Below are positions 41,023 through 51,600 of a stretch of DNA of 64,000 bases, piece after piece. Position 1 is the first letter of the stretch. Each line of letters begins with the position of its first letter. Position numbers and translations under genes: made by a program. The notes under the pieces were generated by a model. It was given only the letters and a program-made list of their open reading frames with translations. It searched no databases and was not told the origin of the DNA. Source of the stretch: Caulobacter sp. 602-2 (lineage in GTDB: Bacteria; Pseudomonadota; Alphaproteobacteria; Caulobacterales; Caulobacteraceae); assembly GCF_011043625.1 (NCBI RefSeq), contig NZ_JAAKGT010000009.1:62001-126000 (forward strand), written 5' to 3'.

Positions 41023-42372
41023 TTATGCAATCCCAGCCGCCCCCAGCACCTTGGCCTGCCGCTCCGCCAGCGCCTCTTCGGAGAAGCCCTCCAGCGAGGC
41101 CTCGAACAGGGCGCGCCAGTTGTGGCGGGCGCCCAGGTGCAGGAAGGCCGCGCCCAGGCCGATGGCGGCGCGGTCCATGAACACGAACTCGCGCGGGATC
41201 ACGATGCCGCCGACCGATTTGAGCGCCTGGCGCACCTTGAACGCCTCGCGGCGGCCGTACTCGCCGGGCGGGGTGTCGTCGGCCACGGTGCGAACGCGAT
41301 CGTCCAGCAGCGGGCCGTAGATGAACCGCGCCCAGACGTTCAGCACGTCGACCAACTCGTCGGTCAGGTTGGAGAAGCCCCAGCTGCGATAGGCCTCGAC
41401 CTGGCCGGCGCGGTCGTCCTCCGACAGGGCGCGATAGAGCCGCACCACGCCGCCCACGAAGTGCGGCGGGAACACCCGGATGCAGCCGAAGTCGAGCAGG
41501 TTCAGGTGCGCCGCGCCTTCTCCGCCGAAGGTGTAGTTGCCCAGGTGCGGGTCGCCGTGGATCACCCCGATATGGGTCATCGGGCCCCACCAGGCCTCGA
41601 ACAGCAGGGCGGCGATGCGATCGCGGGTCTCCTGCGGCGCGGTCTTGAAGGCCATCAGCCCCTGGCCGTCGAGCCAGGTCATGCTGAGCAGGCGCCGGGT
41701 GGAAAGCTCGGGAACGGGCTGCGGCGTCCTGATGTCGTCGCGGCCGGCGAAGAAGCCGCCGTAGACGGCCATCATCTTGGCCTCGCGGTCGTAGTCGAGC
41801 TCCTCGCGCAGGCGGTCGCCGATCTCCTCGATCATCTGCGTGGGATCGATCGAGCCGTCCATCTTCTTGAACAGGCCGATCAGGGCGCGCAGCTGGCCAA
41901 GGTCGCTTTCGACGGCGCTCTGCATGTCGGGGTACTGCAGCTTCACCGCCAGCCTGCGGCCGTCGGGCGCGAGCGCGCGGTGCACCTGGCCCAGGGAAGC
42001 AGCCGCTGCGGCCTCGTGCTCGAAGCTTGCGAACTTGCTGGCCCAGTCGGCGCCCAGCTCGGCCGCCATCCGCCGGCGCACGAACGGCCAGCCCATGGCC
42101 GGCGCGTTGGTCTGCAGCTCGGAAAGCTCCTTGGCGAACTCGGGCGGCAGGAGGTCGGGCACGGTGGCGAACATCTGGGCCGCCTTCATCAGCGGCCCCT
42201 TGAGGTTCCCCAGCGCGGCCTTCAGGGCCTTGGCGTTGCGGGCGGCCGCGTCGTCACCGGCGAAGACCCGGTTGGCGCCGTAGCTGACGGCCGCGCCCGA
42301 CAGGCCCGCGCCGACCTTGGCGAAGCGGGCCAGGCGGCCGGAGAGACGGTCGCGTTCTGGGTCGGACGTCAT
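41023..42372 (-). CDS. ABC1/UbiB-family atypical kinase
   Basis: 449 residues of the ABC1 (AarF/UbiB/ADCK) atypical kinase-like family. Typical elements are the KGPLMKAAQM segment (variant of the KxGQ motif), the alanine-rich loop AAAAASLGQVHRA in place of a glycine-rich loop, VKLQYP with the ATP lysine, HGDPHLGNY as catalytic loop and LLDFG as the DFG-like metal motif. The proteins support ubiquinone synthesis or lipid homeostasis through ATPase activity. No C-terminal membrane anchor is evident, unlike UbiB itself. The start lies directly beside a palindromic repeat, which may carry its leader. Confidence 0.92.
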   Translation of the reverse strand: MTSDPERDRLSGRLARFAKVGAGLSGAAVSYGANRVFAGDDAAARNAKALKAALGNLKGPLMKAAQMFATVPDLLPPEFAKELSELQTNAPAMGWPFVRRRMAAELGADWASKFASFEHEAAAAASLGQVHRALAPDGRRLAVKLQYPDMQSAVESDLGQLRALIGLFKKMDGSIDPTQMIEEIGDRLREELDYDREAKMMAVYGGFFAGRDDIRTPQPVPELSTRRLLSMTWLDGQGLMAFKTAPQETRDRIAALLFEAWWGPMTHIGVIHGDPHLGNYTFGGEGAAHLNLLDFGCIRVFPPHFVGGVVRLYRALSEDDRAGQVEAYRSWGFSNLTDELVDVLNVWARFIYGPLLDDRVRTVADDTPPGEYGRREAFKVRQALKSVGGIVIPREFVFMDRAAIGLGAAFLHLGARHNWRALFEASLEGFSEEALAERQAKVLGAAGIA

Positions 42373-42380
42373 GGGCGAAA

Positions 42381-42480
42381 CCCCCTCCGGCCCTCCGGGC
42401 CACCTCCCCCAGAGGGGGAGGATCTAAGGCGCCAAGATGCTCCCCCTCTGGGGGAGCTGTCGCGGAGCGACTGAGGGGGT
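42381..42480. repeat. Paired palindromic repeat (GGGGGAGG family, orientation B)
   Basis: Two hairpins, CTCCCCCAGAGGGGGAG and CTCCCCCTCTGGGGGAG, with outer arms CCCCCTCCGGCCCTCCGGG and CGCGGAGCGACTGAGGGGG. It is the inverted copy of 6063-6161. It fills the gap between pepF and the ABC1 kinase gene exactly. Confidence 0.85.
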
Positions 42481-42481
42481 C

Positions 42482-44272
42482 TCACACCAGCGCCTCGAAC
42501 TCGTCCACCAGCCGTTCCAGCTGCTTGCAGCCGGCCGCCCAGAAGGCCTTGTCGCGCGGGTTCAGGCCGAAGGGTTTCAGCGCCTCGACATAGGTGCGGG
42601 TGCCGCCGGCGGCCAGCAGGTCCTCGTAGAGGGGCGCGAAGCCCTGCGGGTCCTCGCGGCGCTTTTCCATCAGGCCGCGCACCAGAAGGTCGCCGAACGC
42701 GTAGGCGTAGACGTAGAACGGCGCGTGCACGAAGTGGCTGACATAGGCCCAGTAGTGCTCGTAGCCCTCGTTGAGCACGACGGCCGGGCCCAGGCTCTCG
42801 GCCATGGTCTCCATCCACAGCGCGCCGATCTGGTCGGGCGACAGCTCGCCGTCCTGGCGGGCGGCGTGGAACCTGCGCTCGAAGCGGTGGAAGGCGATCT
42901 GGCGGACGACCGTGTTCAGCCCGTCCTCGATTTTCCCTGCAAGAAGCCCCTTGCGGTCGGCCGGGGTCGCCTCGGCCAGCAGGCGGTCGAACACCAGGCC
43001 CTCGCCGAAGATCGAGGCGGTCTCGGCCAGGGTCAGCGGCGTGTCGGCCAGCAGGGTGCCCAGCGGTGCGCACAGGGTCTGGTGCACGGCGTGGCCCAGT
43101 TCGTGGGCCAGGGTCAGCACGTCGCGCCGCTCGCCCATGTAGTTCATGAAGACATAGGGGTGGCGGTCGGCGGTGACCGGGTGCGAATAGGCGCCCGACT
43201 GCTTGCCGGCGCGGGGGCGGGCGTCGATCCAGGGCTGGGCGAAGAAGGTCTGCGCCGTGTCGGCGAACTTCGGGGCCAGGGCCTGGAAGCTTTCCAGCAC
43301 CACGTCCTTGGCCTCGGCCCAGGGATAGGTGCGCGGCTGGGCCGCGTCGAGCGGGGCGTTACGGTCCCAGTAGTCCAGGGTCTTGCGGCCCATGGCCTTG
43401 GCCTTCAGCGCATAATAGCGGTGCGACAGCCGCGGATAGGCCTCGACCACGGCCTGTTCCAGGGCGTCGACGGCGTCGGCGTCGACCTCGTTGGCCAGGT
43501 GGCGCGAGTGGGCCGGGTCGTCATAGCGCCGCCAGCGGTCCTCGACCTGCTTCTCGAAGGCCAGGGTGTTCATCACCAGGCCCTGCGTCGAGGCGCGCTC
43601 GGCCAGCGCCTGGGCCAGGCCGTCGGCGGCGGCCTGGCGGCGGCGCACGTCGGGATCCGACAGGCGGTTCAACGCCTCGGGCAGGGTCAGCTGCTCCTTG
43701 CCCACCTTGGCCGACAGCTTGGCCAGGGTCTCGTCATAGAGCCGCACCCAGTTGGCCACGGCCGGGCCGCGGTCGACGATGTAGCGCTCCAGTTCGGCCG
43801 ACAGCTCGTGCGGGCGCGACAGGCGCAGGCGGCGCAGCCACGGAGTCCAGCGGCGGGCCGGCTCGTGCGCGTCCAGCGCCGCGTTCAGCTCGGCGTCCTC
43901 CAGCTGGTTCAGTTCCAGCGAGAAGAACAGGCTGTCGGCGGCAATCTGCGAGGAGCGGGCGCGAAGATCGGCCTCGAATTTCGCCCAGGCCGGGTCGTCG
44001 CGGGCGGTCGAGGCGGCCAGGCCCGCATAGGCGCCCACGCCCCACAGGCCGTTGACGGCCTCTTCGTAGAGCCGGACGCCGCGATCGAGCAGCTTGCCCA
44101 GGCGCTCGGGCTCGCCGCGGGCCTCGAGGAACATGCCTTCCAGCGAGGCCAGTTCGTCGTTGGCGGCCTTGGCGGCGGCCAGGTCGGTTTCGATCTTGGG
44201 GTCCTCGCGGCCTGTATAGAGGTCGGCGAGGTTCCACTCGGGGAGGGCGTCGGGCTTGAAGGGCGCGTTCAT
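42482..44272 (-). CDS. pepF: Oligoendopeptidase F (M3 family)
   Basis: 596 residues, the usual length for PepF/M3B metallopeptidases. The zinc motif HELGHAVH is at about residue 388, followed by the third-ligand helix ETASIFGEGLVFD and the substrate-binding FVHAPFYVYAYAFGDLL. The enzyme cleaves short peptides in the cytoplasm. I start at ATG 44272 (MNAPFKPDALPEWNLADLY), where homology begins; the longer open frame overlaps the merR gene. It is transcribed in the same direction as merR, 61 bases downstream. Confidence 0.95.
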   Translation of the reverse strand: MNAPFKPDALPEWNLADLYTGREDPKIETDLAAAKAANDELASLEGMFLEARGEPERLGKLLDRGVRLYEEAVNGLWGVGAYAGLAASTARDDPAWAKFEADLRARSSQIAADSLFFSLELNQLEDAELNAALDAHEPARRWTPWLRRLRLSRPHELSAELERYIVDRGPAVANWVRLYDETLAKLSAKVGKEQLTLPEALNRLSDPDVRRRQAAADGLAQALAERASTQGLVMNTLAFEKQVEDRWRRYDDPAHSRHLANEVDADAVDALEQAVVEAYPRLSHRYYALKAKAMGRKTLDYWDRNAPLDAAQPRTYPWAEAKDVVLESFQALAPKFADTAQTFFAQPWIDARPRAGKQSGAYSHPVTADRHPYVFMNYMGERRDVLTLAHELGHAVHQTLCAPLGTLLADTPLTLAETASIFGEGLVFDRLLAEATPADRKGLLAGKIEDGLNTVVRQIAFHRFERRFHAARQDGELSPDQIGALWMETMAESLGPAVVLNEGYEHYWAYVSHFVHAPFYVYAYAFGDLLVRGLMEKRREDPQGFAPLYEDLLAAGGTRTYVEALKPFGLNPRDKAFWAAGCKQLERLVDEFEALV

Positions 44273-44333
44273 GGCAGCAAGGGATATGGCGTCTGGAGGG
44301 CGGGAGGCAATCGGAAGCGGCGGGTTTCTCCGC

Positions 44334-44750
44334 TCAGGTCTCGAACGCGGCGATGATCGGACAGGGTCCACGATCATCGGCGCTGCAGGTGTGGAGCAGG
44401 CGCGAGAGGCCCGCGCGGGCGGCCTGCAGCTCCTCGATCTTGCGGTCCAGGTCGGCGATGCGCTCGCGGGCCAGTTCGCGCGCCCGCACCCGGTCTTCGC
44501 CGGCGTCCAGCGCCAGGAGTTCGCTGATCTGCTCCAGGGTGAAGCCGGCGGCCTGGGCGGAGCGGATGAAGCGCAGGCGCCGCACCGCCTCGTCGCCATA
44601 GCGCCGCACGCCGCCGGACAGACCGGAACCCTCGCCGCGCTGCGGCGTCTCCAGAAGGCCGCGGCGCTGGTAGTAGCGGACCGTCTCCACGCCCACGCCG
44701 CCGGCCCTGGCCAGGCCCGCGATCGTCGTGGCGGCGTTCGTCGTCGTCAT
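44334..44750 (-). CDS. MerR-family transcriptional regulator (metal/redox type)
   Basis: 138 residues: N-terminal winged HTH (AGLARAGGVGVETVRYYQRRG), a dimerising helix, and a C-terminal loop with Cys122 and Cys130 in CSADDRGPCPII. This matches the metal loop of MerR/ZntR-like proteins, but the third cysteine of that class (in the segment before the long helix) is replaced in GEDRVRARELA. It may sense a metal with two cysteines or a redox signal. The gene is divergent from a glutaredoxin-MauE fusion, with a classic MerR operator between them, so that gene is its probable target. Confidence 0.9.
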   Translation of the reverse strand: MTTTNAATTIAGLARAGGVGVETVRYYQRRGLLETPQRGEGSGLSGGVRRYGDEAVRRLRFIRSAQAAGFTLEQISELLALDAGEDRVRARELARERIADLDRKIEELQAARAGLSRLLHTCSADDRGPCPIIAAFET

Positions 44751-44753
44751 CGC

Positions 44754-44785
44754 TTGACTCCGTACCATGGTACGGAACCCATATG
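44754..44785 (+). promoter_or_regulatory. MerR-type promoter of the glutaredoxin-MauE gene
   Basis: TTGACT (44754-44759) and CATATG (44780-44785) are separated by 20 bases, longer than normal, and the spacer holds the perfect palindrome CCGTACCATGGTACGG (44760-44775). That is the standard design for MerR activators, which untwist an over-long spacer. It also overlaps the merR leader, allowing autoregulation. Confidence 0.85.
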
Positions 44786-44818
44786 AGCCCGGTCCCGCTC
44801 GCGTACAAGGAGACCGCC

Positions 44819-45580
44819 GTGACGACCGCCGCTTCGACCGCCCCCAAGAAGGCCGTCCTCTACCGCATGGTGATGGACAAGCACGTCTGTCCGTACGGCC
44901 TGAAGGCCAAGCATTTGCTGCGGTCCCGGGGCTACGAGGTCGAGGACCATCACCTGACCACCCGCGAGGCGACCGACGCCTTCAAGGAACAGCACGGGGT
45001 GAAGACGACGCCGCAGGTCTTTGTCGGCGGCGAGCGCATTGGCGGGTTCGACGACCTGCGCCGCTGGTTCGGCAAGAAGCCCCGCGACCCCAAGGCCAAG
45101 ACCTACACGCCGGTGATCGCCCTCTTCGCCATGACCGCCCTGATGGCCCTGGCGGCGACCTACGCCGCGGACGGAACGCCCTTCACGGCGCGGGCGGTCG
45201 AGTGGTTCATCAGCTTTTCCATGGTGGTGCTGGCCATCCAGAAGCTGCGCGACGTCGAGAGCTTCTCCAGCATGTTCCTGGGTTACGACCTGCTGGCCAA
45301 GCGCTGGGTGCCGTATGCCTACGTCTATCCGTTCGCCGAGGGCCTGGCGGGCGTGCTGATGACGGCCGGGGCGCTGACCTGGTTCTCCGCGCCGCTGGCC
45401 CTGGTGATCGGCGGGATCGGCGCGGTCTCGGTGTTCAAGGCCGTCTACATCGACAAGCGCGACCTGAAATGCGCCTGCGTCGGCGGCGACAGCAACGTGC
45501 CGCTGGGCTTCATCTCGCTGACCGAGAACCTGATGATGGCAGCCATGGCGGTGTGGATGTTGGCGCGGCCGATGCACTGA
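44819..45580 (+). CDS. Glutaredoxin-MauE fusion membrane protein
   Basis: 253 residues. The first 85 are a glutaredoxin domain with a CPYG motif at Cys24 (only one active Cys) and the cis-proline TTPQVFVGGERIGG. The rest is a four-helix MauE/DoxX-like redox membrane domain (about 95-250) with a Cys pair at 218 and 220 (KCACVGG). I choose the GTG at 44819, preceded by AAGGAG, because an earlier ATG sits in the -10 box. MauE proteins feed electrons to periplasmic disulfide chemistry; the fused glutaredoxin should supply reducing power from the cytoplasm. Its MerR control suggests a thiol- or metal-stress role. Confidence 0.88.
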   Translation: MTTAASTAPKKAVLYRMVMDKHVCPYGLKAKHLLRSRGYEVEDHHLTTREATDAFKEQHGVKTTPQVFVGGERIGGFDDLRRWFGKKPRDPKAKTYTPVIALFAMTALMALAATYAADGTPFTARAVEWFISFSMVVLAIQKLRDVESFSSMFLGYDLLAKRWVPYAYVYPFAEGLAGVLMTAGALTWFSAPLALVIGGIGAVSVFKAVYIDKRDLKCACVGGDSNVPLGFISLTENLMMAAMAVWMLARPMH

Positions 45581-45635
45581 GGCGGTGGTTTCGCCGCAGG
45601 CCGAAAATCGACCGACCAGTCACTCGACGTAGCTC

Positions 45636-45648
45636 TACCGTAACGGTA
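45636..45648. promoter_or_regulatory. Small palindrome upstream of the autotransporter
   Basis: TACCGT-A-ACGGTA, 35 bases before the autotransporter start, could be an operator. The evidence is only its symmetry and position. Confidence 0.35.
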
Positions 45649-45682
45649 CACGACCTTCAGTAAATGTATCTGGGGGCAGGTT

Positions 45683-48600
45683 ATGTCGGGGTTGAGTTTT
45701 TCGCGGTCGTCGGCTCTGCGGCGGCGGTTCCTGGGCTGCAGCCTGACGGTTCTGGCGGCAGCCGCTGCGGGCACGGCCCTGGCCGATTGCACGCCGCTTC
45801 CCGTCACCACCTCGGCGACGACCACCTGCACGGGCACGACGCTCGGCCAGGTCACGGTGTCGACCAGCGGCTCGGTCGTCGTCGCCTCTGGGGCGCTGCT
45901 CCAGAGCGACGCCGGGCTCGACACCAGCACCCTGTTCGTCACGACGCCGACCGGCGCGGCGGCCACCACGGCGACGCTGCGCGTGGACGGGACCATTCGT
46001 GGTGACGCCGACGATCGCTCCGCTGCCGTGACGGTGCAGGCGCAGGTCGGCAACTACAGCTATCCGAGCACCCGCCTGGACGTCACGGTCGGCCAGGCCG
46101 GCCGCATCGAGGGCTGGGCCGCGATCTCGGCCGACGGCACGCAGTACAACGCCTTCGGCTACCGGCTGGCCGCCGCCACGCTCGACAACAGCGGCGTGGT
46201 GGCCGGCCGGGTGTACGGCCTATACACCCCGAGCATCCAGTACGGCGGCTTCCTGTCGGTCAACAACCGCGAGGGCGGGGTGATCTCCGGCGGTGCGGTC
46301 ACCGTCTACACGCCGGGCAGCGTCGCGGCGATCTACGCACCGGTCGGCGTCCTGACCAACGCCGGCCTCATCGACGGCGGAAACGGCGCGGCCTACGCCT
46401 TCTATCCCTACGGCAACAGCAGCCTGGGCGTCCTGCCCTCGCAGGTCATCAACACCAGCACCGGCGTGATGCGCGGCCGCGACTACTTCGGCGCGATCTA
46501 CATTCCGTTCGGATCGGTGACGATCGACAACAGCGGCCTGGTCCTGAACGACGGTGGCGGCAACGCCATCCGCACGGCCAACAACGTCACGCTGAACAAC
46601 CGGGCGGGAGGCGTGATCACCGCCACCAGCGGCGATGCGATCATCACCAACGGGGGTACGATCACCAACGCCGGCACGATCAACGGCTCGATCTACATGA
46701 CCTCGGGCAACTTCTGGAGCGCGTCGGTCCTCGACAACACGGGCGGCGTCATCAACGGCGACGTCATCTTCGGTTCGGCCGACGACACCCTGATGGGCAC
46801 GTGGGACTTCACCCGGAACACCCTCGCCGGCGTCTCGGGGCGCATCAACGGCGGGAGCGGCCTCAACCGCCTGCTGTTCAACATCACCGCCGACGCCAAT
46901 GTCGACGACCTGGCGGGCCGGATCGTGCTGCCGACCAACTTCCAGCGCCTGGCGCTGATCCTGGCGCCGAACGTGACCGCCACGCTCGGCGGCGACGCCA
47001 TCGACGGCCTGACCATCGGCGGCGCCGGCCGGTTCGTGACCACCGGGGCAGTGAGCGCCTGGGGGCCGGCCTTCTCCTACGCCTGGTCTTCGGACTCCAC
47101 CGCCAAGCTGGCCTTCGAGAACAGCGGCCAGATCCTTTCGGCCCTGTCGTCGACCTCCGACGCGGCCGTGATGCTGCAGAACCTGCGCAGCTTCACCAAC
47201 ACCGGCGCGATCACCGGCCTGACCGGCGGCGGCGCCCAGGCCAGCTTCTACGGCTGGGACAGCGCCGGCGTGTTCACCAACAGCGGCTGGGTCGTCGGCG
47301 ACGCGACCGCCCTGTCCATCAACTACGGCTCGCTGACCAACAGCGGCACGATCGTCTCGACGCGCGGCGTCGGGCTCAACCTGTTCGGGTCGAGCAAGTC
47401 CACCAACAGCGGCGCGATCACCGGCGTGACGGTCGGCGCCTCGATGAGCGGCGGGACCTTCACCAACAGCGGCAGCGTCGTCGCCACGGCCGCCGACGGC
47501 GTGGGCGTCAGCCTGTCCTCGACCCGCTTCGAGAACAAGGCCGGCGGCGTGGTCACCGGGACCAGGAACTCGATCATCCTGACCGATGGCCAGATCTACA
47601 ACGCCGGCACGCTGAACGGCGACGTTGGTCCGCAGTACAGCTGGTCCTCCGGCTCCAACACCTATGTCGATGAAGGCGGCAAGCTGAACGGCTCGCTGCG
47701 GTTCGGCGCCGGCAGCGACCTGCTGGTCACCGACGTGGGCAACTATGTCGATGGCGTCTTCAGCAACATCACCGGCCAGGTCGACGCGGGCGAGGGTTCC
47801 GACCGTCTCGTCCTGCGGGTGGGCGCCGACGCGACCGCCAAGTTCAAGGCCGCCGCCACCTTCGAGCGCATCGGCTATGAACTGAGCAACGGTGCGGCGC
47901 TGACCCTGACCGCCGACGCGCCGATCACCAAGACCCTGACCCTGGCGGGCAAGGGCTCGGTCGACATGGACGTCGACTTCGACGTCGTCGACCAGATGGG
48001 CATCGTCGTCACCACGCCCTATGCCGGCGGCTATACCGATCCGGGCGAGGTCTCGATCATCAGCCGGGGCGACCTGTCGTTCCGGGCTTCGCCCAACGGC
48101 TGGTCGTCGGTCGGCATCCAGCTGCTCGACAAGTCAACCTTCGACAATCGCGGCGCGATCAAGGTCTCGGGCCGGCCCTACACCAGCCCGCCGTCCGCGG
48201 GGATCTCGGGCGGCGCCCTGGTGACCAATTCGGGCGTGATCAGCCTCGACTTCGCCGCCGGGGTCAACGGCGCGCTGAAGGTCGTCAACAGCGGCCAGAT
48301 CGTCCAGACGGCCGACGGCGGCCTGTCGTACGGCGTCTACAACGTCAACAGCCTGGAAAACAGCGGCACGATCAGCACCGCCGGCGCCGCGGTGACGCTG
48401 AACTACACCAACTACTACACGCCCGCGACCGACGCCCCCAGCGTCGTCAACAGCGGCACGATCCGCAGCACCGCCGGCACGGCCATCGTGCAGTACAGCA
48501 ACACGCGCGGGGTCACGATCACCAACACCGAGACCGGCCTCATCGAGGCGGTCGGCGGCACGGCGATCCAGACCGGCTACTTCGCCGACACCGTCCGCAA

Positions 48601-51600
48601 CGACGGCGAGATCGTCGGCAACATCAGCCTGGGCTACGGCGACGACCGCCTGGAGAACTACGGCTCGATCACCGGGCGGGTCGACCTGGGCGACGGCAAC
48701 GACACCTTCGTCCAATGGGTGGGCGGCTCGATGACCGGCGTCGTCGACGGCGGCTGGGGCCTCGACACCCTGACCATCGACTCCACCGGCGGCGGCCGCA
48801 TCACCGGCGCCCAGTTCCTGAACTTCGAGCGCTTCACCCAGATCGGCGACGGCGGCATCGTCTATGCCGGGGTCTTCTCGGCCGACACCATCCGCCTGGA
48901 AGGCGGCTCGGCGATCGTCGAAGCGGGGACCTCGGTCTCGACCTCGGGCTATGTGACGGTGTTCAGCGGCGGCGACGGCAGCGAGCATGTCGACAACGCC
49001 GGCCGCATCGCAGGCAGCATCAGCCTGGGCGGCGGGACCGACACGGCCGTCAACCGCGGAACCATCACCGGCGCGGTGGCGCTGGGCGCGGGCGACGACG
49101 TCTTCACCGAAGGCGCCGGCTCGTCGGTGACCCGCGGCGTCGACGGCGGCGCGGGCGAGGACACCTACATCGTCGAACTGGCCGGCGACCGCACCGGCAT
49201 CGGCGCGCGCACCAACTTCGAACGCCTGGGCGTGCAGGGTTCGGGCCGCCTGACCCTGGCGCTCGACCAGAGCTGGAGCCAGATCAGCCTCGACGGCGCG
49301 TCGCTGGACATGGTCGGCGGCGGCTACGCCGTGGGCTCGGTCACCGGCGGCGACAAGGCCGAGGCGGTGTCGTTTGACGGCGAGATCGCCACCGTCAGCC
49401 TCGGCGGCGGCGACGACAGCCTGACCCTCGGCGCGACCGTGATCGGCGGGCTGAAGTCGGGCGGCGCGGGCGTCGACCTGCTGCGCTTTACGGCCACGAG
49501 CCCGGTCACCATCACGGGCCAGGTCTCAGGCTTCGAGACGATCAGGCTGGACGGCGGCGCGCTGTCGGTGGCCGGCTCGCTCGGCGCGGCGGGCGACGTG
49601 ATGAGCTTCGGCGACGGCGGCCAGACCCTGTCGATCCTGGCCGGCGGGGTCCTGAACGGCACGGTCGACCTGGGCGCCGGCGACGACGTCCTCAACCTGG
49701 CGGCCGGCGGAACCCTGGCGGGCGCGGTGCTGGGCGGCGCGGGCAGCGACCGCGTCAGCATCGACCTCATTTCCGACCTGTCGCTGCGCGGCGACCAGCT
49801 GCAGCAGTTCGAGATCCTGGAAGTCACGGGCACGGGCGCGCTGAACTTCACGGGCGGGGCGGCGAAGTTCGACCGCCTGATCACCTCCAGCCTGACCCTG
49901 TCGATCGCCTCCGGCTCGAGTCTCTCGGCCAGCGACGTGACCCTGGGCGCGGCGGCCAACACCGTCACCGTCGACGGCGCCTTCCAGGGCCGCCTGGACC
50001 TGGGCGCGGGCGATGACCTGCTGCGCCTGACCTCGGGCGCGTCGTTCAGCGGCTCGGCCAACGGCGGCGCCGGCTACGACCGGATCGAACTGGCCCTGGG
50101 CGGCACGGACGCAGCCCCGATCGCCTTCGGCAGCGGCGCCTTCACCGGCTTCGAGGCTCTGGGCCTGCAGTCGGGCGTCGTCAGCCTGGCGGGCGACTAC
50201 GGCTTCGAGACCATCCGGGTGTCGGGCGGCCGCCTGATCGGCCTGGCCGGCTCGCGCATCGCCGGTTCGGTCACCGTCGGCCAGGGCGCGACCTTCGGCT
50301 CGGCCGGGACCGTGGTCGGCGACGTCGTCGTCAACGGCACGCTGAGCCCGGGCGCCTCGCCGGGCACGATGACGGTGATCGGCAACGTGACGCTGGCCGG
50401 CGGTTCGACCAGCCTGTTCGAACTGACGCCGACCCTCAGCGACAAGCTGGCGGTCTCGGGTCGGGTGACCATCGCCCAGGGCGCGACCCTGAAGCTGACC
50501 GGGGCGGCGACCGCCCTGACGCCCGGCCGTCGCCTGGACCTGATCGTCGCCGACGGCGGCATCAGCGGCGCGTTCTCGACCATCCAGGGCGGCGAGGGCC
50601 TGAACCTCCACTTCAGCCAGTCGGCCACCCGCCTGCAGGCGCTGGGCCTGTTCACCACCAGCCCGGGCTTCTCGCAGGAAGTCTCGAGCCTGGTGACGAC
50701 CCTCAACACCGCCCTGATCGCCGACAAGGCCAGCGCCGGCCTGGTGTCGGCCCTGCCGGCGCTGGTCGACCCGACCACCGGAGTCAGCAACGGCGCGGCC
50801 CTGGCCCGCCTGACGCCGCAGGCCTACGCCTCGGCCGCCCAGCTGGCGACCGAGGACGGCCTTTCGGTCATCGACGCGGCGCGCGAGCAGTCGCGCTTCG
50901 CGCCGCAGACGGCCGGCCTGTTCGGCTTCGGCCAGGCGATCGCCGGTCGCCGCGATCTCGACGGCGACGCAGGCGCGGGCGTGGCCGGCGCCAAGATCGA
51001 CGGCGCGGGCGTGATCAGCGGCGTAGGCTACGGCGTGAAGTCGGCCTGGGCCGGCGCCTTCGTCGGCTATCTGAACGGCCGCCAGCGCATCGGCGTCCTG
51101 GACGCCCGCACCGACCTCGACAGCTTCGTGGTCGGGGTCATGGGTTCGGCCGAGTACCGGGGCCTGACCCTGGGCGCGAGCGTGGCGCACGACCGCGCCG
51201 ACGCCGACACCCGTCGCGCGGCGCCCGGCGGCCAGGCCAGCGGCGACTACAAGCTCAAGAGCTGGTTCGCCGACGTGAACCTCAGCTATCCGGTGGCGGT
51301 CGGCGACGACTGGGCCGTTCGTCCGAGCCTGGGGGCCAGCTATGTGGCGACCAAGCGCGGCGACCTGGTCGAGCGCGGCGGCGGCGGCCTGGGGCTGACC
51401 CTCGCCAGCGAGACGACGACCACCTGGTTCGTCGACGGCCAGGTGGAGCTTCGCGGCGGCCAGGCGGCCGGCGCCCGCGTCCATCCGTACGCCTCGCTGG
51501 GCTTCCGCAGCCGTGTCGGCGGCGACGATGCGGCCGCCTCGGCCCGCCTGACGGGCCTGGACGCCGTGATCCTGGCCACCGGCGTGCGCCGCGAACGCAC

